Below are positions 1-4,248 of a stretch of 6,504 bases of DNA, in pieces. Below the pieces are notes generated by a model. That model searched no databases and was not told the DNA's origin. It saw nothing but the letters and a program-made list of their open reading frames with translations. The DNA comes from ARK-15 sp038880255. Its GTDB lineage: Archaea; Thermoplasmatota; Thermoplasmata; Thermoplasmatales; ARK-15. Every line of letters starts with the position of its first letter. Within the stretch, counting starts at the first letter, position 1. The stretch spans positions 1 to 6,504 of the forward strand of contig JAVZSA010000053.1 in the NCBI GenBank assembly GCA_038880255.1, given 5' to 3'. The position numbers and the translations under genes are program-made.

Positions 1-710
1 GCATTTATTGAAAGTGTTTGAGTTGATTGATTTGTGAAAAACTGATTTACATAATTCGTAGAACCAACTAAATTTACCTCCCCAATATTTTTAGATGCTA
101 ATGTTTTACTATTAGTAGAAGAAACATTAAAGGTGGTGTTTGTATATCCAGAAACTTGACCATTACCCCCATTAAACTCCACGGTTCTTTTCTGAATTCC
201 ACTGTAATTAACATTAGCTGTAACTATATATGGAGCACCAAACTGTGTGTTTGTAGTAGTAGTAAATTCTTTTATAGGAGCCCCATATACATTTCCTTGA
301 GTTGAAATACTGGAGGATGATACCCCATAATTCTGGGCACTATCCCTATAACTTAAAGATACCATAAAAACAGTTCCAGGATTTGCATTTGGCATTATAA
401 ATGTTCCAGTCAATGTTCCAGACATACTATCATAGGTGGCAATTGTAGGATTCCCATATGGTACATTATTCAAGTAGACTGTAACATAAACAGGTGGTAC
501 TAATGTTGAAGGAACACCCGTCCATGTATAAGTTACAAGCTGACCTGGAAAAGCTCCCGTTGCAGGATTAAGTGTAAATGTACCTACAGGAGTAGGCGAG
601 GCACTAGGTTGGGCATTGACACTCGAAGAAATCCCTATAAATGCTGCAGAGAACACCATCATTAGAACAACAATGGTGCTTATTAGCATTTTCTTTAGAG
701 TTTTTGCCAT
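1..710 (-). CDS. Secreted cell-surface protein, N-terminal 236 codons (3' end beyond window)
   Basis: I translated the minus strand from the ATG at 710-708 and found 236 codons with no stop, running off position 1, so the gene is partial at its C-terminus. Residues 1-33 look like a Sec signal peptide: a Lys-containing start (MAKTLKK), a hydrophobic core at about 9-27, and V-N-A before Q34 as a likely signal peptidase site. The mature part is rich in Ser, Thr, Asn, Gly and Pro, has almost no charge, and alternates in a beta-strand-like way. I count four N-glycosylation sequons, at N168, N191, N195 and N227. It resembles archaeal S-layer or other envelope glycoproteins with Ig-like folds. I recognise no specific family, so the function (S-layer subunit, adhesin or secreted enzyme with a later catalytic domain) is open. 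The start is well supported by a ribosome site and TATA box. The ORF and secretion are firm; the class is inference. Confidence 0.85.
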   Translation of the reverse strand, partial: MAKTLKKMLISTIVVLMMVFSAAFIGISSSVNAQPSASPTPVGTFTLNPATGAFPGQLVTYTWTGVPSTLVPPVYVTVYLNNVPYGNPTIATYDSMSGTLTGTFIMPNANPGTVFMVSLSYRDSAQNYGVSSSSISTQGNVYGAPIKEFTTTTNTQFGAPYIVTANVNYSGIQKRTVEFNGGNGQVSGYTNTTFNVSSTNSKTLASKNIGEVNLVGSTNYVNQFFTNQSTQTLSIN

Positions 711-717
711 AATTATA

Positions 718-724
718 ACCTCCT
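718..724 (-). promoter_or_regulatory. Shine-Dalgarno site of the minus-strand surface-protein gene
   Basis: Read on the minus strand the bases are AGGAGGT, followed by seven bases and then the ATG at 710. This is a near-perfect complement to the archaeal 16S rRNA 3' end. It fixes the start codon of the surface-protein gene and suggests strong translation. Confidence 0.8.
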
Positions 725-746
725 AAATAAGGTAATGGATATTGTA

Positions 747-757
747 ATATATAAAGA
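747..757 (-). promoter_or_regulatory. Putative archaeal TATA box for the minus-strand surface-protein gene
   Basis: On the minus strand the bases 755-748 read TTTATATA, with an A-rich TFB-recognition-like stretch just upstream. A start about 25 nt downstream would fall near 726. That leaves a leader of about 15 nt that just includes the ribosome site at 718-724. The spacing fits an archaeal promoter; the transcription start itself is inferred. Confidence 0.55.
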
Positions 758-921
758 TTTTGCATAATTTATATTATTAATGTATATTTGTAAAAATTTC
801 AATACGAAAAAATATGTAATATAAATTTTATTTCCATTATTACTATTTTCTTTATTTTGCTCTACATTTACTTTTGTTTTACAAAGAAGTTTACGTATTA
901 TATTTCTTAGATAAATATGCA

Positions 922-1158
922 ATGACATAGGACAAAAAAATTGTAGAAGATGCCAGGAAAAATTTTTGTACTATTGAAATCAAAAAAACAAGAAAAAAGG
1001 CATAATTATTAAATTTAGAAATTTTAGAGCGTATATGATAAAAAACTAAAAATATTTCTGCAAATAAAAAAGCAGAATTAAAAGCATTTGTGATTAAATG
1101 ATTTTTTGATCGACCTATTAATAATGTAACTTGGTTAAAAATTCGAATTGAAAAATAA
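922..1158 (+). pseudogene. Possible decayed coding remnant, family unknown
   Basis: The frame starting with the ATG at 922 reads like protein but is broken by stops at 928, 1003, 1036, 1039 and 1099, and ends at 1156. Between the stops are protein-like stretches: DKKIVEDARKNF (931-966), EILERI (1018-1035), ANKKAELKAFVIK (1060-1098) and FFDRPINNVTWLKIRIEK (1102-1155). G+C in this stretch is higher than in the flanking DNA (14 of 60 at 1081-1140 against 9 of 60 at 1141-1200) and is like that of the intact neighbour gene. The simplest reading is an old gene, perhaps a transposase or small regulator, eroded by point mutations. I cannot assign a family. AT-rich noise remains a real alternative. 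Confidence 0.3.
1024..1039 (+). repeat. Copy 1 of a 16-nt near-repeat upstream of the sensor gene
   Basis: The bases TTAGAGCGTATATGAT match TTAGAGAGTATATGAT at 2707-2722 at 15 of 16 positions. Each copy lies in the non-coding DNA preceding one of the two plus-strand transcription units. This copy falls inside the possible coding remnant and about 320 nt from the downstream start, which weakens a promoter-proximal role. Confidence 0.4.
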
Positions 1159-1295
1159 AATATAGTTAATACAAAAAACCAATTTCAAAAATAAAAATTG
1201 ACATATTATTCAAGAATTATGAAATTATAATTTTTAATTCAGAATTTGAATATATTTTCTATTAATATAAATTTAGAAAACTAAAGATAGAATAT

Positions 1296-1313
1296 ATTAA
1301 AAAATTTTTTAAT
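1296..1313. repeat. 18-nt perfect AT-only palindrome
   Basis: Six A followed by six T, flanked symmetrically by ATT and AAT, give a perfect 18-nt palindrome ending about 20 nt upstream of the TATA-like box of the DUF438 gene. It could be a regulator site or a bent A-tract. In DNA this AT-rich it could also arise by chance. Confidence 0.35.
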
Positions 1314-1330
1314 TTTAAAAATAACAAAAG

Positions 1331-1341
1331 CCATAAATAAA
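1331..1341 (+). promoter_or_regulatory. Putative TATA box for the DUF438/hemerythrin/PAS gene (leaderless)
   Basis: The bases CCATAAATAAA are centred near 1337, about 25 nt before the ATG at 1362. No purine-rich ribosome site is present between 1341 and 1361. The spacing predicts transcription starting at or within a few bases of the start codon, a leaderless mRNA, which is common in several archaeal lineages. The box is a weak match in a very AT-rich background. Confidence 0.45.
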
Positions 1342-1354
1342 AAAAGTATTTTGT

Positions 1355-1373
1355 TTCATTTATGAAAAATGAA
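1355..1373. repeat. Inverted repeat TTCATTT-N5-AAATGAA over the start codon of the sensor gene
   Basis: A 7-nt arm at 1355-1361 and its reverse complement at 1367-1373 flank the start codon at 1362-1364. The same arms with a 3-nt spacer lie at 2797-2813, over the start of the exporter gene. If both mRNAs are leaderless, the element sits on the transcription start and could act as an operator. This is inference; short AT-rich inverted repeats occur by chance. Confidence 0.4.
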
Positions 1374-2666
1374 GATAGAATTGAGGAGGAAATAAGACAG
1401 ATTAAAGAAAAATTAAAAGAGCTACATAATAATAAAAATGTTGAAAAAGCAAAAGAAGAACTCAGAGAAATTTTAATAAAAGTAAAACCTTGGGAAATAC
1501 CACTTATAGAACAATCATTAATTAAGGAGGGTGTTACAATAGCACAAATAGCTCATATGTGTAATCTTCATGTTGAATTATTTAGAGAAGAATTGGCATC
1601 CGGTATGCAGCTAAAAGGGGTCCCTACTTGGCACCCTATTGATATTTTATTGAAGGAAAATGAGGAATTAATGAAAGATAGTGAAAAAATAACACTTTTT
1701 ATTAAATCCATTGAAGATTCGCCTAATATTGAAAAAATTAAAGAATTAAAAGATTTAATTATTTCCCTTTATGACATAAAAAAACATTATTTTAAACAAC
1801 AGATGTTAATATTTCCTTACTTAGAAAGAAGAGGATTATCAGCTGTATCCCGCGTTTTATGGACTAAAGAGGATGAAATAATGGATAAAATACGCGAATC
1901 ATTACAACTCCTAAACAATAATTATGATAAAATAAATCAAGAAACAAAGAATAAACTTCTAGATTTGGCACAACTAATTGGTGATCAAGTATTTAGAGAA
2001 AATAATATACTTTACCCCACATGCTGGTCATTATTTAGTGAAGGTGAATGGTCTATGATACAAAATCAATCTCATTTAATCGGATATTATAAACTTAAAA
2101 TTCCTGAAAATATATGGAAGTCAGATGCAAAACCTTTATATCCATATGAAATAGATGGTAAACTTACAAATGAACAAATTATGAAACTCCCTGGAGAAAT
2201 GAAAAATGCACTTTTAATGTCTAAGGAAATTGACACTTTTTCACCAATTAAAGAAGGAGTATTAAAACTTGATGAAGGTTATTTAAATATTGATGAAATT
2301 GAGAGTATACTAAAAACTTTACCATTTGAAATTACATTTATAGATAAAGAGGATAGATTAAGATACTTTACTTATAGTGAAAATATGCTATTTCTAAGAA
2401 CAAGAACTACAATTGGAAGGAAAGTAGAATTATGCCATCCACCTAAAAGTGTACATATAGTTAAAAAAATAATAGAAGAATTTAAAGAAAATAAGAGAAA
2501 AAATGCAGAATTTTGGATAAATATGGGCAAAAAAATGATCCACATTAGATATTTCCCTGTAAGAAATAAAAATGGTGAATACATTGGAACACTTGAAGTA
2601 GTTCAAGACATAACAGAAATAAAGAATCTTCAAGGTGAAAAAAGACTTATAGATCTGAGTAAATAG
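1362..2666 (+). CDS. DUF438 / hemerythrin-like / PAS domain protein (putative cytoplasmic sensor)
   Basis: This 434-residue protein has no signal peptide or membrane helix and should be cytoplasmic. Residues about 15-80 match the DUF438 pattern (LREILIKVKPWEIPLIEQSLIKEG, then C67-N-L-H70). Residues about 90-235 resemble a hemerythrin HHE four-helix bundle: H91 in HPIDILLKENEEL, H142 before the IFPYLERRG stretch, and F211-R-E-N-N-I-L-Y-P. Residues about 305-430 form a PAS domain of the type with a CHPPKSVH motif (358-365), ending in the usual LEVVQDITEIK (411-421). Hemerythrin domains bind a di-iron centre and sense O2, NO or redox state; PAS domains sense ligands or pair proteins. The oddity is Q146-Q147 after H142, where hemerythrins carry a metal-ligand Glu, so iron binding may be altered. 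No HTH, kinase or other output domain is visible. Length and domain order are normal for DUF438 proteins as I know them. It is very A-rich and Lys/Glu/Asn-rich (14 G+C of 60 at 1381-1440). Start ATG: the first in frame, placed about 25 nt after a TATA-like box. Family call is firm; signal and role are not known. Confidence 0.9.
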   Translation: MKNEDRIEEEIRQIKEKLKELHNNKNVEKAKEELREILIKVKPWEIPLIEQSLIKEGVTIAQIAHMCNLHVELFREELASGMQLKGVPTWHPIDILLKENEELMKDSEKITLFIKSIEDSPNIEKIKELKDLIISLYDIKKHYFKQQMLIFPYLERRGLSAVSRVLWTKEDEIMDKIRESLQLLNNNYDKINQETKNKLLDLAQLIGDQVFRENNILYPTCWSLFSEGEWSMIQNQSHLIGYYKLKIPENIWKSDAKPLYPYEIDGKLTNEQIMKLPGEMKNALLMSKEIDTFSPIKEGVLKLDEGYLNIDEIESILKTLPFEITFIDKEDRLRYFTYSENMLFLRTRTTIGRKVELCHPPKSVHIVKKIIEEFKENKRKNAEFWINMGKKMIHIRYFPVRNKNGEYIGTLEVVQDITEIKNLQGEKRLIDLSK

Positions 2667-2706
2667 AAGACAATATTTAAATGAAAATTTAATGTTTTCC
2701 TGTGAG

Positions 2707-2722
2707 TTAGAGAGTATATGAT
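2707..2722 (+). repeat. Copy 2 of a 16-nt near-repeat upstream of the exporter operon
   Basis: The bases TTAGAGAGTATATGAT match 1024-1039 with one difference (A for C at the seventh base). This copy lies about 90 nt before the exporter start. A shared binding site or a leftover of a duplicated upstream region are both possible. Confidence 0.4.
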
Positions 2723-2767
2723 TTTAATATAAATATTAACAATTAATTTATTAAAATTTATTAATGG

Positions 2768-2790
2768 AAAGAATAAATTGATATAGTTAT
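2768..2790 (+). promoter_or_regulatory. Putative promoter of the MFS exporter operon
   Basis: The stretch contains GAAAGAATAAATTGATATAG followed by TTAT. TATA-like boxes near 2773-2779 or 2780-2786 would place transcription starts at about 2800-2809, at or just before the ATG at 2809. No ribosome site is visible between them and the start, so a leaderless or nearly leaderless mRNA is predicted. The exact box cannot be chosen by eye. Confidence 0.35.
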
Positions 2791-2796
2791 TTATTT

Positions 2797-2813
2797 TTCA
2801 TTTCAAAAATGAA
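2797..2813. repeat. Inverted repeat TTCATTT-N3-AAATGAA over the start codon of the exporter gene
   Basis: Arms at 2797-2803 and 2807-2813 overlap the start codon at 2809-2811. The arms are identical to those at 1355-1373 over the neighbouring sensor gene. It is a candidate shared operator or mRNA 5' element, though the AT-rich context makes chance plausible. Confidence 0.4.
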
Positions 2814-4248
2814 GTTTAACAGGGAACAAAAGGCAGCTGTAGCGGTGATGGCTTTCGCTGGCATGCTTGTAATGTACATAGAAACAATGATAGTACCATC
2901 TCTGCCCATACTTATTGAGTATTTCAATACTGATTATGATTCCATTTCTTGGGTGGTAACATCCTATCTCATATCAGGTACTGTCTCTTCAATAATTTTT
3001 GGGAAACTAGCAGACATATATGGGAAGAAAAGAATTTTTCTATTAGTCTCTGCCATATATTCAATCTCTGTGATATTTGGAGGGTTTGCAAACACACTTG
3101 GAATTTTCATATTAATTAGGACTGTTCAAGGTGCAGGTATGGCAATGTTTCCAATTGCATTCTCATTAATAAGAGATGAATTTTCACCTGAGGAAATTCC
3201 ATTGGCTCAGGGTATTGTGAGTGCGACATTTGCTGGAGGTGCTAGCCTAGGTTTGGTACTTGGTGCATATATTTCACAGAATTATGGCTGGGAATGGGAT
3301 TATCACTCGGCAATTCCTGTCACCCTATTACTCTTTTTCCTAGCTTTAAAATATTTAAGGGAATCAAATGTAAGAATAAATGCAAAACTTGATATTTTTG
3401 GCACAGTTTTTCTTTCCGCTGGCATAATAATGGCTCTAATTGCCACATCTGAAGGGCAATATTGGGGTTGGACTTCTCAGAGCATCATTTCACTTTATGC
3501 TTTTTCCGTAGTTTTGCTTTCATTATTCATACTTTCAGAAAAATATACCAATCAACCACTTATAGATCTAAGTTTACTTTCTTCAAAAAATATATTTCTT
3601 TTAAATTTTATATCACTCACAGCTGCATCAAGTATGTTCTTTCTCTATTTTACAATTCCACCCTTGCTTGAGGATCCACCCCCTGCAGGATTTGGTGAAT
3701 CTATAATTACTGCAGGACTTACGAACTTGCCAGCTGCAATTTTTGCGATGGTTTTTGCTCCAGTGGCAGCATTAACTGTAAGAAAAAAAGGACCTAAATT
3801 TACCATATTCATTGGCATAATAATACAGATGGTTTCATTTTTAGCGTTATATTTTAACAGATCAGATGCAATTTCCATTACAGAGGATTCACTTCTTCTT
3901 GGTGTAGGCCAGTCATTCACTATGGTGGGCATAATAAACATGTTGGTATCAATATCACCTCCAGAAAAAATGGGTATTTCCACAGGTATGAATCAACTTT
4001 TTAGAAATGTAGGTAGTGTTATTGCACCAGCAATAGCAGGCGTTATAGAAACTGGATATGAACAGGCAGTGATAGTAGGTGAAATACCTAAGAGTTATTA
4101 TGGCCTTCCCTATTTACCAATATTTGGTTTCTTTCCTTCACAGGAAGCGTTTGATCTTATCTATATTACTGGAATCTTAGTAGCATTCATAACACTTATA
4201 ATGGTTTCCCTGTTAAAGAAAATAAAAATTGGTGGTGAGTTGATATGA
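2809..4248 (+). CDS. MFS multidrug-type exporter, DHA2 family (14 transmembrane helices)
   Basis: This 479-residue integral membrane protein has about 14 hydrophobic helices, as in the DHA2 (EmrB/QacA-like) drug:proton antiporters. Visible motifs are the helix 1 motif Y23-I-E-T-M-I-V-P-S-L-P33, motif A G65-K-L-A-D-I-Y-G-K-K-R75 after helix 2, motif B R104-T-V-Q-G-A-G110 in helix 4, and a degenerate motif C at 143-153 (GGASLGLVLGA) in helix 5. A second-half motif KKGPKF (326-331) and the GMNQLFRNVGSVIAPAIAG region (393-411) are also typical. The helix 1 acidic residue is Glu25 rather than the usual Asp, and motif C lacks its Pro, so coupling or substrate range may differ from classic members. 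It probably expels toxic or amphipathic compounds using the proton gradient; substrate unknown. The length is usual. Its stop overlaps the start of the surface-protein gene by 4 nt (ATGA), so the two are cotranscribed and probably translationally coupled. The start lacks a ribosome site and is chosen for its Lys/Arg-containing N-terminus just before helix 1. Confidence 0.9.
   Translation: MKFNREQKAAVAVMAFAGMLVMYIETMIVPSLPILIEYFNTDYDSISWVVTSYLISGTVSSIIFGKLADIYGKKRIFLLVSAIYSISVIFGGFANTLGIFILIRTVQGAGMAMFPIAFSLIRDEFSPEEIPLAQGIVSATFAGGASLGLVLGAYISQNYGWEWDYHSAIPVTLLLFFLALKYLRESNVRINAKLDIFGTVFLSAGIIMALIATSEGQYWGWTSQSIISLYAFSVVLLSLFILSEKYTNQPLIDLSLLSSKNIFLLNFISLTAASSMFFLYFTIPPLLEDPPPAGFGESIITAGLTNLPAAIFAMVFAPVAALTVRKKGPKFTIFIGIIIQMVSFLALYFNRSDAISITEDSLLLGVGQSFTMVGIINMLVSISPPEKMGISTGMNQLFRNVGSVIAPAIAGVIETGYEQAVIVGEIPKSYYGLPYLPIFGFFPSQEAFDLIYITGILVAFITLIMVSLLKKIKIGGELI
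4231..4238 (+). promoter_or_regulatory. Internal Shine-Dalgarno for the surface-protein gene
   Basis: GGTGGTGA matches the archaeal consensus GGAGGTGA at 7 of 8 bases and ends six bases before the ATG at 4245. It lies inside the last codons of the exporter gene. This, with the ATGA overlap, supports coupled translation and fixes the downstream start, in contrast to the exporter gene, which has no ribosome site. Confidence 0.75.

Larger units (their letters stand above)
711..1361. other. Long AT-rich divergent intergenic region
   Basis: These 651 nt separate the divergent surface-protein gene and the DUF438/hemerythrin/PAS gene. The left end holds the promoter and ribosome site of the minus-strand gene, the right end the promoter of the plus-strand gene. 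Between them I see a probable decayed coding remnant (about 922-1158), one copy of a 16-nt near-repeat (1024-1039) and an 18-nt palindrome (1296-1313). Composition is extreme: I count 9 G+C in the 60 bases 1141-1200. I found no tRNA, rRNA, CRISPR or intact gene. From about 1160 to 1290 I see nothing beyond AT-rich sequence. Confidence 0.7.
2667..2808 (+). other. Intergenic gap between sensor gene and exporter operon
   Basis: This 142-nt AT-rich gap separates genes on the same strand. It holds the second copy of the 16-nt near-repeat (2707-2722), a probable promoter (2768-2790) and the left arm of a start-site palindrome. I see no convincing terminator for the upstream gene: only a short TTTT at about 2694-2697 and no hairpin. 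Some read-through is therefore possible. Confidence 0.6.

Noticed and set aside
713..928. 71-codon open frame on the minus strand upstream of the surface-protein gene
   Set aside because: It is low-complexity Ile/Asn/Lys/Tyr-rich sequence, lacks a ribosome site, ends next to the true ATG at 710 and would cover that gene's TATA box and Shine-Dalgarno. It looks like an open frame caused by AT-rich DNA.
1201..1330. Insertion-sequence end or attachment site in the AT-rich spacer
   Set aside because: I found small imperfect inverted AT repeats but no target-site duplication, terminal repeat pair or transposase frame that would support a mobile element.
2372..2633. Two overlapping minus-strand open frames inside the PAS-coding part of the sensor gene
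   Set aside because: Both are antisense to conserved PAS sequence, rich in Phe and Ile as expected from the complement of Lys/Glu codons, and have no ribosome site.
2690..2700. Possible terminator after the sensor gene
   Set aside because: There is only a TTTT run interrupted by CC and no hairpin, too weak to call a terminator in DNA of this composition.
3462..3671. 69-codon plus-strand frame inside the exporter gene
   Set aside because: It is out of frame with a strongly supported membrane protein and shows no independent start signal.
3645..3983. 112-codon open frame on the minus strand within the exporter gene
   Set aside because: It lies wholly antisense to a well-supported 14-helix transporter with clear family motifs, and its translation shows no domain or signal. 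It is a shadow frame.
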